Origin: Paragonimus westermani
Taxonomy: Eukaryota > Platyhelminthes > Trematoda > Plagiorchiida > Troglotrematidae
Direction: 5' to 3'
Length of the DNA: 64,000 nucleotides
Assembly (NCBI GenBank): GCA_008508345.1
Contig: QNGE01001689.1
Location: 45,266-109,265, forward strand
Every line of letters starts with the position of its first letter. Positions within the stretch are counted from its first letter, which is position 1. A program made the position numbers and the translations under genes. Shown in pieces: positions 34,771 through 48,649 of this stretch. The notes beneath the pieces are model-generated. The model was not told the origin of the DNA, did no database searches, and saw only the letters and a list, made by a program, of their open reading frames with translations.

Positions 34771-37700
34771 ACAAAACTGCACAACACGTTCGAGTCTATT
34801 TCCGGTCTAGGCGTTTCCAGAATAGTTAAAACAGACACATTGCCAACGAATGTTTTTGTGTAAATCTACTGACTGCTGTGTATCCCTGTCTCCCAGGCTG
34901 AAATCGATCAAACGTCTTGTGTAAACGAGAGAACATCCGCCAAGGTTCCAGAACCACTGTTCACTTTCAGTCCATAAGACATATCCTCGCGCAACCCGGG
35001 TTACCATGACCCCGTATTTTAGTCAGCAATTGTGTGGATTACAGTTTGCGGATTATTTACGTGACATGGGTTCGCTTCGACCGACATGCGTGGAGCTGAC
35101 AGAAGCAAACATTTTTGGAACAGTTGTTGATCATTACGTTGGCTGAATGGGTTTTTTGACATTCATAATATCTGTCGTCCCGGCGACTGTCCTAAAATAA
35201 TTTTAGTGACAACACCAAATACGGTGGGTTCACCGTTATGTTTCGCACTGTTTGACTAGGAAGTATTTTAAGGCTGTTTGTCATGAGTAGGAGAGTTGTG
35301 TACGAAATTACCTAATGACGAGTGCTTTCTCTGGATTTGCTCTCAGTTAGGGGCCAATATGCTGGTTGCAAGATAGTACATCGACCTCACACTATATCCT
35401 TCACATTTGGCCGAAGGTTTAATCACACAGCTACGTGGCACCCTTTGCAAACAGAGTAACCCTTTGAAAACGGGACACTTCCTAGTTTACTATTCGGAAA
35501 CCTTGGTCAGTAACTGAACGGAGCCCTGAAGAGCCGTTATCGTGCGCTGCCGATTTTGGTTACCGCTGTGCCATGCACATAATATGTTTTGATGATGTGA
35601 CTAACAAAAGTTTCAATACAGTTGAGTAAACACCATGAAAATCTTCAACCAATTTCAGTAATTCTTGTCAGCGTGCCAATGCATTCACCTAAACCTGAGA
35701 ACGATCTTAAGCAACAGCGTGTTGATTGTCTCCTGAATGCGGTCATTTAAACTGCAAAATATTTGTTCAAACATGCGCTCCATCATAATTCATTGATTTA
35801 CAGCGTAAAAAGCGATTGCGGTGCGAGAACAAATCGGTGTCACAAATGAAGGATTGGCGTCGCTGCAAGCTACTTTCAACTCGAGACACGTGACAATTCG
35901 TTTCATGTGGTGTAAAACGCCAGGATTTTCGAATTCCGTTGCGATGGAAGTGGGACAATAGTTCATTTTAGCTGTGTAGCTGATAATTGACCCAACGCGT
36001 TTATAGAACGTCAAGCTGAGCGATTGCCAGATGTGACCAATGTGTGGTAAAGTTAACTAAATTACTGATCCACCTACGGAAAATAATTAAACTCTATTGG
36101 TTCATTACCCGCTATTTACCAATTCATTGTCGATCTTTCTTGTATCAAATGTGTTGTTTTCTCAAACTCTTCAGAGTGGCAGACTTCCTGCATCCAGGCT
36201 TGATGCCTTCTATTGACTAAGACGTAGATCACTGTCATTTTGGTTTTTCTAATTTGCTGTTAACGCAAAAATTCGAAATCGGCGGGTGTATCTCCTGTTC
36301 TGCATGGTCTATGACAACTGTGTGCACTTTCTGAGAGGCATCCTCATACTAAAGTGGATGCAGTTTAGAAACACTTCCTGTGTAAAATTGTAAGGATATT
36401 CCCTGTTGCGGTTGACTAGACTTGGTCTGCCTTACAAATAGTCTGCCCATTGGTGCGCCATTTACAACGACTGTGTCACTCGCCAGGAGCAACTGTCAAA
36501 AAAACGGACGTTTATGAAGTGTGCCCATCCAACCCCCGTGGATACATCTGCTCGTAATAGCAGTTTAGCTGACGTTGACAAAATGCTGGCAGGCTACCAG
36601 ACACACAAAGATTCCCTTTCCCTCTTCAACGGTGTTTATCGTTCTGACCATGCGTAATCTAATGAATTTTTACAAAAAGTTACGGCCAAGAGACGTAACA
36701 AAGAAACAAGCTTTCCTAGATATATGTATCCATTCCTTTTTGGAATAGCTTAGCAGCAGATGCTATGAAAACAATCGTGGCCGTTTGTTTGCATCCAGTT
36801 TATTCCAAATCTGTCACAAGGACCACATTATTTCATATTAGAGCTAAACCTCCTCATTATTCAACACTCCGTTTATAAGTATGACAATTATTTAAATCTA
36901 CGTGATTCTCCCGTGCAGTATTAAGAAGCACTTCGCTGTCGTACTCAAACTTTCAGAGGTTTGTGTGGTAATACAAGATTTACTGTTGATTACTGCCCAA
37001 TTTTCAACTCCCTTTTCTTACTGCGCGTTCACTAGCGTAAAACCAGTGGAAATCTTGGAAGCACAACGTAGACTGTAAAGCTTGACTGTTCGCAATCCCC
37101 AAGGCTTCATTACCCGATTCATGTAATAATTATTGTTAATAGTACAAATACCGAGTGTGTGGTTTGCTCCCAATTATAATGATAGCCATCTTTGGTTGTT
37201 TCCACGGAGTAGGATGACAAACTTAACAAAAAATGATTAAAAAACTCTCCTAACAACAAGTAGGTCGTGCGTTTGTCAGCGTTTGGCTAACTAATCAGGC
37301 CAACTGATTTGTTAATATCATGTTTGGTGAGTCTGTGAGAATCAGGTCAAGAAATATATGCCGCCAATCATGAAGGATGGTACAGTCGGTGGATGTTCAC
37401 CCCGATATGCGCCGCAGAATTTGTGATTCCTAGCTAAGTACAGATTTAGTGTCAACTTCTTATAAGGCATGCAATTTCAGTCGACCTCTTTTAAACCTGT
37501 TTTTTATAGATACGTGATAAAATAACATTATGGTAGTCGTTCAAAATAACGAAGCGGTTTATTTCAAGTATCGATGATTGTTCTGCTGCATATACCTAAC
37601 CTATCAGACTAGGTGACTGAGTCTTTCACAGTGGGATATTTATATTTCAGCACTCTGAAGAAGGTATCCAGATAGGATTCAGTTGAATTGCTTGAATGAA

Positions 37701-40051
37701 GTGGACTGCTTAACTGTAAAGATTATACTAAAAACACCGTAAAGTACAAAGTTTTCACTCTTTGGGTTTCTTCGTGCCTCTGTGACCTGTTTTTCGTTCA
37801 CAGACCTTTTACTGTCCCCCACGTTCCAGTGCATGCTTCTTTCCGTTTGTTTCAGAATTATTCCGAAATGGGCCAGTTGATTTGTTTCTCAAGTGAAGAC
37901 CTTTGTGATTCCATTTGTCGCAATGTTTTGATTTTTAATGCAAATCGAATCCTTTTCAAACTCCATCTACTGTGCACAGCTACAACGTCAATTCCAGCAA
38001 ACCTGCTCAATGAGTGGTTTCAAATCACATTCATGTCTAATCACTCAGTGTAAAACCCGTTTCATGCAAATGCAAAAGCTATTGGATTTTCAACTTGCGA
38101 ATTGGATTAACAGCCACAACCAAGGTCCTTGTTTATAATTGCGATCTTGTGTTAGCAGTTCTATAATTATTTTACTACGCTTCTGAGTTTCAATTCATCG
38201 TCGATAAATGATAAAGCACTGTTGGACGAATCATTGAAACACGTCAGGAGTGTAATGCTGACTTGTATACGCGAGCTTGGCTAGTTTCAAGTCTTTTAAA
38301 CCTTATACTGTTAGTGGTAAATTCACTATGATGCTAGATTTCAAGCATGTCAACCATTTTTTCTCCGATTGTTACGAGTTGCTTAACCCCATCTGTTACG
38401 GCGAAAAAACAAAATGCTATTTATACAAAATACCACAACGAGAGTTCAAATCTCACTTTGTGGTTTCGGTTCATGTTTAGAGAAGTTTAAGGCGCGGTAT
38501 TTTAGAGTGTTCGACGCGGAGATTGTCAAACATATCTTTCTAAAATTGACTTGAAGAGAATATCCGTCAGGTCTCTGCAAAATGGTTTACTCGAACTGAT
38601 TAGTTGAAGTCTAACTGAACGGATATTGATGATTGGTCGTGTATACTTCGCGATGAAGAAGATCAGTCAAAACATATGGGTAATAATACCACTACTCTCA
38701 CGTGTTAGCTGACGCACATAATTAGCCGAGATCATTCCACCGTAATGATACAGAGAAGCAAGTGGGTGCCTGTTTATATACAGAGTTTAATAGGGAAACT
38801 TGCATAGATATTTGCGATATAAGTATGCGAACGCTGAAATCGAAGAGGGTTAACCAAATGCTGTTTGGTCGTCCAGCTCCAGAATTTTGACGTTTCTTAT
38901 GCTACAAGCTTGAGGGATGTCTCAAGGTGTGTTAGGCTGAGGGGGCACAAATCCTGCGTTCGGTTTACACTTAGCCTCACGGTGAAGCAATCAATACTCA
39001 GCTATTTTGGAAATAATTCTGATTCCAAGAATTTCGATCCGACTGGCCAAACTACTAGACGGAGTTTACCAGAAAAAACTACAAACTTTTTGTGTTGTAG
39101 ATCCGCAAAGTGAAGATAATTCAAATACCATCCTTTACAAGTTGGAATGTCAGCTACTGAAAAGCTTCACTCCAGTGATCTGAAATTACGTTGGATAGTC
39201 TTCAGAGGGAGACATACACAATCAATTTGATTGTGGCCTCTTGACCCCGTTTAATTCTGCACCGGTTTTTCAAAAACGTTTTCCCACTTTACATCCAGGT
39301 TCAACATTCGCATGTCGGTCGCACGAAGTGCATCCCAACTTGACTGTATTTTGGCTGATAAGCCGTCAAGTCCTCCCACAATAATTCTTGGTGTTGTGTT
39401 TATGAAAGTTGGACCGTTCAGCAGAACAGTGAGTTGTCAGTTTCGGTATAGGTATATTGTGTACAAACACCACCATAACTGTCTTTTCTTGCCCGATTAT
39501 TTGTGGTCCTGAGTTTTTTGCTTTTAGCACACGGATCACACGAATAAGTTTGACTTGCGAAAAGATTACACTGAATTGCGAGAGCAAATTGTGAGCAATT
39601 CGTAATTTGTTTTGTTGATAGTATACACTTAGCTGCTTACTCAACGTACCTTTAGACTATAATTGAATGCAGACTTTGCTATACTAGAACGGCGTCCGAA
39701 TTATGCTATGCAAAGGATACGTCATATATCGAGCCGGTTCTGTCTCTAACTGGGCAATTGTGGAAGCGAAGAATGTGTGTTCACACCTGGTCGTTAATCT
39801 TAGTTCTCAACAGAAAGTGGCCCGCGAAGTTATACCTGATTAAAATGCAGCGTTGATGACTGCGATCGTGTGAAAGTCTTATAGTTACTCCGGTGAAAAA
39901 GCTGACGCCATCGTTACACTCACCAGGTCAGACTATGGAGAGAAAGCAGAACAATACCCACGGGAAAGACCACATGCGAAGTTTGGGAGTAGAAACGCCA
40001 TTGTGCACGTGAGTAGAGCTTTAGTGAAGTAGACAAGTGTCTGCATAAGGC
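34771..40051. other. No recognisable gene
   Basis: Only short, unrelated frames (up to about 92 codons). A CTGAAGAAGG motif near 37657 resembles the one at 16378 but lacks GAAAC, and I did not accept it. Confidence 0.45.
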
Positions 40052-40099
40052 AAATTTGGGCATAAGCGATATAAGGTGATATCGTTTATGCCCAAATTT
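40052..40099. repeat. Near-perfect hairpin, 21-bp arms, 6-nt loop
   Basis: The left arm 40052-40072 (starts AAATTTGGGCATAAG) and right arm 40079-40099 (ends TATGCCCAAATTT) pair over 21 bases with a single G-T pair; the loop is AAGGTG. A chance match of this length in 64 kb is unlikely. It lies about 280 bases left of SINE-like copy C. No coding frame is associated. Possible explanations are a recent foldback mutation, a structured small RNA, or a fragment of a palindromic element. Confidence 0.8.
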
Positions 40100-40377
40100 C
40101 ACATAAACATTACGTTTTTATGGAATGCCGACAAATCACAACGCCTACACTCCCCTCAGATTTATTGTTAGCGATAGTGGTTTCTCGTTATGTAAACTTG
40201 TAAGGGTTTGGCATTATCGGGGAAATTGGGTGGTGATAGCAACAACTCTCATAGATTGGTATATGGAACTAGCTCGATTCCCTCTGAGCACAATAAATAA
40301 ATCCCTGTTTTTGCGGTAACCTCACTGTTTCTCAGGTTATGTCGTCTGGAACACAGATAACTATTGTCAAGTTGACC

Positions 40378-40697
40378 ATCACTCACATTTGATCGCAGCC
40401 TTCGCATTCAGATAGACTTTGCAGCCAGCCTCTTTCGAAAAGAAGCACTAGATTCGAGTTTCGCTCTCATTACAGCTGGTCAGTAGTGCATATCCTTGCC
40501 ACGGCCGGGATTTGAACTCCGGACATTCCAATCCTGAGACAACCGTGTTAAGCACTGCGCCATTGACCTCACATTATGCACGACCGAATCATCAAATCTG
40601 AACGCTCAACCACTCTCGCTTGTGAGCAATGATCAGGTTGCCCGATCGTCTCGAGAGGAGACACAGTTACTATCTGTTAACTCCAATCGATAACCCC
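40378..40697 (-). repeat. SINE-like repeat copy C with tRNA-like head (best copy)
   Basis: This is the best-preserved member of the family. On the minus strand, bases 40568-40494 form a tRNA-like segment with box-A-like TGGCGCAGTGC, box-B-like GGAGTTCAAATCCCGG and the usual spacing of about 40 bases. A body of about 115 bases follows (containing GAGAGCGAAACTCGAATC). About 130 bases precede the head and are also shared with copies A and B, so the tRNA-like part is internal to the conserved unit. All five copies lie in the same orientation. A SINE mobilised by a partner retroelement is the natural reading, but no poly-A or simple-repeat tail is visible. Confidence 0.75.
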
Positions 40698-43600
40698 GCG
40701 ATTAGGACTTCCGAGACAGGTCGAGATCACTGAACTCATTATACCTGCGAGACGATAGTTTAGATTGCTGATGTAGATTACTGTGTAGAACAGATTTTTA
40801 AAAATATGGAACCTACCTACTGACCAAAGAGTAATTAGGATATCCGTATGTTTATTTGTGATTATCTTCGTTTTCATTTCATTATTATGTATTCTTGAAT
40901 AAAAATTGGACATGCTATTTTGAACACCCCATGTTTTGGCAAATGTTCATATAAAACAATCTCAAGAGCAGCCACTGAATCAATTCAAAAGCCCGCTGGA
41001 CGTTTGCTACAGCTGTGGTGGACCAGACCGTTGTGATAATGAGATGAGAGCTAGTTTTTCACGTTTTTACAACACTGCATTCGGGTAGATTATAAAACTC
41101 AGTGGACGACAGATCTAAGATCCATGTGATTCACAGGATGAAACGGGACACTAAGATCACCGTTTATCGCATAACATCGGACGTACTTAATATTTTAGCT
41201 ACGAATCTGTTCAGTCTCAGCATGTTTACCAAAGCATTTTAAGCTCACATACAGGCTTGAATCGATGCACATATGTGGGTGACCAAATAGTCCAAAATGA
41301 TAGAGGCGATAACTAGGCTATTGAACAAAAAGTTATTCGAAGTAGTTTCTTTAATTAGTAGTTAGAACGGCTACACAAAACAGCATCAAAGACATAAAGG
41401 GAATACAAAAATATGGTTGGTATTCCATCCAAGGTGGTAAGTTCAGGGACTATTCGTGAGGCCTTGAACTAGATAGGCTTCAGGACGGGCTGTCGAAGAG
41501 GACGACGGTGAGCAAATTATGAATGAATCTTGAGGGCACTCTACCTGTTCAGATAATCAGCAATTGCGTTTACAAAGTAAAGTGTAACAACTCTCCGCAA
41601 GTTTGCATCAGGAGGACAACACAAAAGCTCAAATTTAGAGTAAATGAACACCGCAGTCTCATTAGCAAAGAACCATAATTAAACTGAAGTAACTGAAGAC
41701 GAACAAGGATTCCGTAGTCGCTTGTCAGGTGCTAGATACAGGTGGTTGGATTAATCTCAGAAATGTTGATTCAGTTAAAAGAGGGTTCGGAACTATACTG
41801 GGGCGCTTGGTTGCAGTGACTGTCTAAATTACGATGGGTAGATGCACGGTACAGTTGACTGGCTGAAAATTCTGGCATAAGGCGGCCGGTTTGGGAACGA
41901 TCAGACTAGCTCGCAATGACGGTTGGATGAAACGACTTTAGTTGCTAAGACGAATGAAGATAAAGCAACTAGTATCCGCCCCTATCAAAAGGCAAGTTAA
42001 CAGAGAAAACGGTATAAAGTGTACCTGAAATCTGATCCGAGGAAGCCGCAGTGCCATAAGTTAAACGTTACCGACAAAACTCATTATCGGCTGGTCGTAC
42101 GTTCTTCTAACATTACGAATAGTCACTCAATCAGAAACGTATCGAAACGGTATCGAAACGGTATCGAATTCTTACTGAATTTATGAACATCAGTTCTGCT
42201 AGCAGTTATGTTTTTTCTCTGCAGATGTACTTATCCATCCGTTATATTTGACTTCTTCTTATCTTGGACATACTAATTACTATCAAAGATTACCTCGTCA
42301 GCCCGTAACTGATTGCCATGACAACAAATACGTGGGTGTATATGCATGTGTAGACCCAGTTCTAAGTTTTCTGAACGTCTACTATCTCGTCCCTCCATTA
42401 AAAACTAGCATTGCTGAAGGACAGAGACGTACATTGCGACAAGAGCATTCAAAACATGTTATGGGCATGTCGGAGTGGTAGTTTTTTAATCCGCATAATG
42501 GACGTTCATTTGGGGACAATCCGGTGATTTTTTGTTTCTTCATGGTCTACTCAAAATATTTTCCGGTATGTTTATCGTTATCCGTAAACACAGTTTGCTT
42601 AATAACTAAACAGCATGATATTATGAATCCTTTTTTATACGTTCTTGGTTATCCTATCAGTTCTACTTCAGTTAAACAACCTTACAAGAGAAAATCCTGT
42701 TTAGCGAAATACACCTCTTCAATGCAATACCAGGAATAAACCATTAAAGCATTGTTAACAAACAGTCAAGCAGGGATTTAGCAAAAGATTAGGAAAGCAT
42801 TATTTTGGTTTTTCATGTTGTTTCTCATTATAACTTACGTTACACAGAGTTAAACAGCAGAATGTGTTGAGTCCATATCACTTAAATTATTAATTCATGA
42901 TTTGATGTGTTGGCGAAGTTTCAATAATTTTTTCACAGGACCGCAAATTACGACCGGGGTGCGTTTCTGCAGGACTGAAATGTACTGTATTGTTCACATG
43001 ACGAAGTACAGAAATGACCTACTACATTTTGCAAATAACATCTGAGGTATTTTGAGCTGTTTATGCCCACACAGTAAATTGTTTCCTCCAGTCCATTATG
43101 TGATCAGATTTGAACACACTTCTGTTGTTTATAGATGAGACAATGGGCTGAATTTTCGTGATTATTCAAGAGAGACTATGCCACATCTCTCCAAGCTATA
43201 CAACAGACGGTTTATAGACCAGCATGATGAATCATACGAGATGAGAGAGAAATCCGAAATCTCCGCTGTTTGTCTTCGTCAGTACCGTGGTAACAACGAC
43301 TAGGAAAACAGTCGCGTTTGAACATACAAAAGTTTTTTCGGTTAGGAACATTCCCAGTGAAGCGCAATGTTTGACTGTGCAAAAGTGGTTCCAGAAACCA
43401 AGACGCTGTTTTTGGATAGAATAATTGTCGCGTCAATGGAAAGCTTTCTGCAGTGATCGTTGCAAGCTGTTCTTTTCTCTGCACATTTGTGAGCTACCGT
43501 GTTTGGTTGACCTGTTTATCTCACTTCAAAATAGGCTACACAAACTTGATTCGCAAATGGGGCTGATGTCAAACCACATAAGTCGGTTTGGTCCTCGTAT

Positions 43601-45266
43601 AAAAGCGTAAGGTGGAGATATAATTGACAATAACACGATCCTATCGTTATCTGTCTGAGGGATAGCCGTTTTTTTGTTATGTTAGAGCATTAGTCGAACC
43701 ACAACTGACCTGGGGATATTCGGGCACTAAACAGTGGCAGATCGATCAGTTCTGACCACATCTCGGCCCAACGGAAATTTAAACAAGCAAGTCAGTTGAC
43801 ATGACCAGAACAGAAGACGATACTGTTTGCACGTAACCATGGATATACAATGAGAATGAAATAAGCAAGCTTACCAAATCAGGCGTCTATTCCCACTTGT
43901 AACTTATGCTTTAACAAAAATAAGTAAGTTTGTTAATGTTAACGACCCAAGGTCATCGTGTACATTTTAGAACAGATCACATAGTACTCCCAAATAAAGT
44001 TCATCAGTCGGTGAATTTCGCTGTGCGTTGACGTCACGATGCACGATTACATAGTAGTGTTGTGTGGTTAATTTGATCAATCGATTTAGAAAGAAAAGGC
44101 CGAGCGAGTTTGGTCGTGATCTTTCAACTAGTCATCACTTGAGAAGAAAACTAGCCGTTATGTTCACTAATCAAGATTCTCAAACCAAACTCAGCGTATT
44201 ATGTGATCACAGCGAAGCGTCAGCTGTGGGTTTTTGGGTAAGCCCATCGTACTCTCTGGCTAAATTGCGGTGCTACCCCGTTACACTCGTGAGAAGCACA
44301 TCAGATTCCTTATCTTTTAGTCTACATACGTAATACGTTTGATCCGTGTTATTCTGCTTATTCAATGATCTTGTTAAATTGATGTATCACAAGCTGAAAT
44401 TTCTCCATCGATCTGTGTGCGTAATATCGCGATGTCTTTCCAATATACTCCCTGGAATTACTCAGCAAGTCCCACCGGAAGCGTGGAGTTCCAGCAACAC
44501 ACTATCCGGTAGCGCATGGCCTGCAGCCAGCATTGTATAGAAAAATTACAGCTTTCAGTTAGGTCGTACAAGATTTCAGACATTTGAATTCATGATTCTC
44601 TTTGGACAGCATGAATAGGCTCGTTTCGTAAAAGCAACACGTTGTATTTTCTAGGCATTTCAAAATATGTGGTAAGGAGCGAACCGTAAAACCCTCAATA
44701 CTGTGAACCAGCTGAACGGTTTACTCATGCTAAACAGAGAAACCAAGCGGAGTTAGAAACATCTTCCTGTCAGATACTTGTGTTGCAAAATTTTCCCCTG
44801 TGTTGTTTGAGGCCCCGTGGTTGGGGAATGCGTGCGAACCTAAATGTATGCAGGTTGGCTGCCTGTTTTAATTATTCAAGCACTGCATATTTCAGAACAC
44901 TATTTATTCCAATTATCCCTCAGATGTCATCCTAATCCAACAGTCAGTGGTATAACTGCTCTGTCTCTGACCATGTCCTTAACCACAATAAGTGCGCCTT
45001 GACTACTGCGAATAACTTTGCTAATGGAATGGAATGGCAGGAGGCAATTGGAGCGTGTTTGACATTTCGCACCTTCAAGCTTATGGTTGAATTGTCAACA
45101 CAGATGTAGATACAGCCAGAAGTAGTAAGCAGTACGTAAGTAACCACAACTGTACAATCAGAGCGAATTCTGAGAGCGTATAGATCAACCTAACTGAGAT
45201 AACGAGAAATTATTTGTCACAAGTCACTTATTCCGGATTTGATATATCCACTTCGTTCCGGAAACT
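40698..45266. other. No recognisable gene
   Basis: Short frames only. One frame at 44064-44540 is interrupted by a stop at 44331 and another just after, and shows no recognisable domain. A three-unit 11-bp tandem lies at 42139-42167. Confidence 0.45.
42139..42167. repeat. Short tandem repeat, GTATCGAAACG x2.6
   Basis: Two full 11-bp units and a partial third (GTATCGAA) lie head to tail. It is too short to suggest a function and is probably replication slippage. Confidence 0.6.
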
Positions 45267-46374
45267 TGATACCGGTTCAACAGAACGATTAACCTCTCAG
45301 ACGGTTTCCCACCAAATGCCTGGTAATAACTTAAAATCACACCTAGTTTCTCAAATGGGCAAAAAGAGGTCACATAGAATTATCAAGAAATACATCTCTG
45401 CTCTGTTTATTTCCCAAATTAGTGAAGGGCCTAGTGAATAGCTGCCCCCAGGAAAGGGTTGCAGAAATCAAAATCAATATCATGCATCATGAAGGTGCTG
45501 GTTGCTTGTGAATTTTGGATGAAGACCCTCGAGGTACAGTTGAAAAACTAGATAATCCATCTTGAAATTCCCAAAATTTCCGTCCTTTCACATCTGCCGT
45601 GTGATTCAAAAATTATCTAAACGAAAATGGACTCACGTTTCAAATAGACCAAGACAAATGTACAGCTGGTTCCGCATCCACAGCGAATTCCGTTAGGATC
45701 GATTTTAAGGTTCGTTTTGTTCACTTTTTTTGTTCTCTACCTACTTAGCATAGTCAAATCCCAGCTGCTTTCGTACGCTGATGACAGAAAACTGACGAAT
45801 CTTATATTGCTCGAACAATGACTTAAATTTACGGGTGCTTTGAGTTGCCCAATCCAGTAGTTCAGAAGTGATAACTTGCCACGTAGTGTCAACAAAAGAA
45901 AGATAAGTTGTCATCAAAATTTTCTCGGATAGACACATGTACGCACGCCAATCCATATACGAATATGACATAAAGTCCATCTGATTTGTGATTTCAGTCT
46001 CACTGCAATTCGTGCATCCAAGGTACAACTCACTGCGGTTTTAGGGTGAAGCTACGGGAAGTTTCACTCCGAGTTCTTTCCCAACACGCTTGTTTTCACG
46101 GATCGGTCACATCTGGGGACGATTATGGATGGTTGTCCCCCTTATGCAAACACATGATTTGGCACTCACTAGAAGTGTTAGCGGATGAGCCACCGAAAGA
46201 GCTCTAAGGCTCAAGATAATTCCAAATCCAGAATGACTAGCGCAATTGAGTCAACTCTGTATGGATTTTGGAAGCCTCAGATGAGGATCAGGTCACACCT
46301 ACAAAATACCCTATGAAGATGTCCTCCTGTGAATTACATTGAATACCCAAGTGATCATTAAAGGAAACTGGATT
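45267..46374. repeat. First copy of 1.1-kb near-identical duplication (probable assembly artefact)
   Basis: This block recurs at 46376-47483 with a constant offset of 1,109. The copies differ at about seven bases, all within the first 200 or so (for example AAATGG versus AAGTGG and GCCCCCAGG versus GACACAAGG), and look identical afterwards. A single N separates them. No terminal repeats or target-site duplication mark a mobile element. Each copy holds the same 95-codon minus-strand frame (45741-46028 here), which I do not recognise. Confidence 0.9.
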
Positions 46375-46375
46375 N
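46375..46375. other. Single ambiguous base (N) at junction of the two copies
   Basis: The N sits exactly between the end of the first copy and the start of the second. The base before it continues as GGATT in both contexts: the second copy runs on as GGATTATGAAATC at 47478. This is what joining two contigs with an unmerged overlap would leave. Confidence 0.9.
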
Positions 46376-47483
46376 TGATACCGGTTCAACAGAACGATTA
46401 ACCTCTCAGACGGTTTCCCACCAAATGCCTGGTAATAACTTAAAATCACACCTAGTTTCTCAAGTGGGCAAAAAGAGGTCACATAGAATTATCAAGAAAT
46501 ACATCTCTGCTCTGTTTATTTCCCAAATTAGTGAAGGGCCTAATGAATAGCTGACACAAGGAAAGAGATGCAGAAATCAAAATCAATATCATGCATCATG
46601 AAGGTGCTGGTTGCTTGTGAATTTTGGATGAAGACCCTCGAGGTACAGTTGAAAAACTAGATAATCCATCTTGAAATTCCCAAAATTTCCGTCCTTTCAC
46701 ATCTGCCGTGTGATTCAAAAATTATCTAAACGAAAATGGACTCACGTTTCAAATAGACCAAGACAAATGTACAGCTGGTTCCGCATCCACAGCGAATTCC
46801 GTTAGGATCGATTTTAAGGTTCGTTTTGTTCACTTTTTTTGTTCTCTACCTACTTAGCATAGTCAAATCCCAGCTGCTTTCGTACGCTGATGACAGAAAA
46901 CTGACGAATCTTATATTGCTCGAACAATGACTTAAATTTACGGGTGCTTTGAGTTGCCCAATCCAGTAGTTCAGAAGTGATAACTTGCCACGTAGTGTCA
47001 ACAAAAGAAAGATAAGTTGTCATCAAAATTTTCTCGGATAGACACATGTACGCACGCCAATCCATATACGAATATGACATAAAGTCCATCTGATTTGTGA
47101 TTTCAGTCTCACTGCAATTCGTGCATCCAAGGTACAACTCACTGCGGTTTTAGGGTGAAGCTACGGGAAGTTTCACTCCGAGTTCTTTCCCAACACGCTT
47201 GTTTTCACGGATCGGTCACATCTGGGGACGATTATGGATGGTTGTCCCCCTTATGCAAACACATGATTTGGCACTCACTAGAAGTGTTAGCGGATGAGCC
47301 ACCGAAAGAGCTCTAAGGCTCAAGATAATTCCAAATCCAGAATGACTAGCGCAATTGAGTCAACTCTGTATGGATTTTGGAAGCCTCAGATGAGGATCAG
47401 GTCACACCTACAAAATACCCTATGAAGATGTCCTCCTGTGAATTACATTGAATACCCAAGTGATCATTAAAGGAAACTGGATT
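46376..47483. repeat. Second copy of 1.1-kb near-identical duplication (probable assembly artefact)
   Basis: The right-hand member of the pair. The minus-strand 95-codon frame recurs at 46850-47137. Differences from the first copy crowd next to the N, where the end of a contig would be least accurate. If the join is artefactual, everything to the right is shifted by about 1.1 kb relative to the real chromosome. Confidence 0.9.
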
Positions 47484-48649
47484 ATGAAATCAACAAGGTG
47501 TTTTGTGATCCGCAATTGTTAGAAGTTGAATTACGCATGTACTAGGATGAACCTCTCAGTTCTGTGATGCTGGCCGAATCGCAGTTAGCGCACACTCAAC
47601 AGACGACCTGCTCGACCTCGCCAGCCAATGTCTTATCTCAATCGCGCAAGTCGAGAAATGAGCACACTGCCTGAGTGTCTATTCTAAGTACTACTGCACG
47701 CCAGCCGTTTTAATAAAACCTATTATTCACACCCATTTCTTATTTATTCCCATCGATAGGCCACCTAACGCAATATTCTAGGATTAACACTGATACAAGA
47801 GAATACAATTAACAACCATTCTACCTATCCTGACAACATATTAACGTACAAAAACAGTCTGATAAACTGATGTTGTGAGCGCTAACTTTCGTCTTCTCTT
47901 TTGACTTAGGCTGCTTGCTTATATGTCAGCCACACGGTTGGCCATTATGGTTCTACATTAATTTGGTTGCTATTAATATGCTACCTTTCAATCAGAATGA
48001 CCTCTATGTTATTGCTGTTCGCCTCATCATAGAATCGCTCAGTCCTTGTCTAAATATCACACAACTTTCAGACAAAGGCTCCGCGATCACAGCCTTCTTT
48101 CCAAGAAGTTTACAACACCTCCAGTTACACAGAACTTTCCGCATATGACTAGGTACTGGTCACGGGCGCACGTCTGTACACAGATTGGTATAACCTTAGT
48201 GTGTGACGTTCTGCCACCAGAACAAAGGCGTGGATGGGTAAGCCAAACTGTCGATCATTCGGACTTCACATCATGTGAACAGGTGAGACAGCACAAAGTA
48301 CAGTATGACACACAGTGTGACCAACAGAGAGACACAAGTATGCTTCGTTTATTCCCGTCTGTCACACAAAATCATTGATTATATGTAGAAGGCACACGAC
48401 AACAAGAATCTCTCGCAACATATGGTTTTTCGCCCAGTTAATGAAATGGAGCAAGGAAGCTTAAGGTTTTAAACACATGCGCGTGTGGCTAGATGAAGTG
48501 GTGACAGGTATATAGCAGCAAAGAACTACTCATCACCTTTCTGTTGCTCTGGGACACAAGTGAGTATAAGGTGAGGGACTTCTTTGAAGGTAATAAGAGA
48601 AGATTCATATTAATGATATTTTTGGAGTTTGGCTGGAGTAACTTGACTG
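47484..48649. other. No recognisable gene
   Basis: Overlapping frames at 47915-48148 and 48046-48378 (110 codons) have no recognisable domain. Confidence 0.45.

Noticed and set aside
37657..37690. CTGAAGAAGG motif with a small hairpin as a hammerhead fossil
   Set aside because: GAAAC is missing after the hairpin and no further stems form.
44064..44540. Long frame with internal stops as a pseudogene
   Set aside because: Two stops within a short distance and no similarity to a known domain on either side.
45741..47137. Duplicated 95-codon minus-strand frame as paralogous genes
   Set aside because: The duplication is most likely an assembly artefact and the frame has no recognisable domain.
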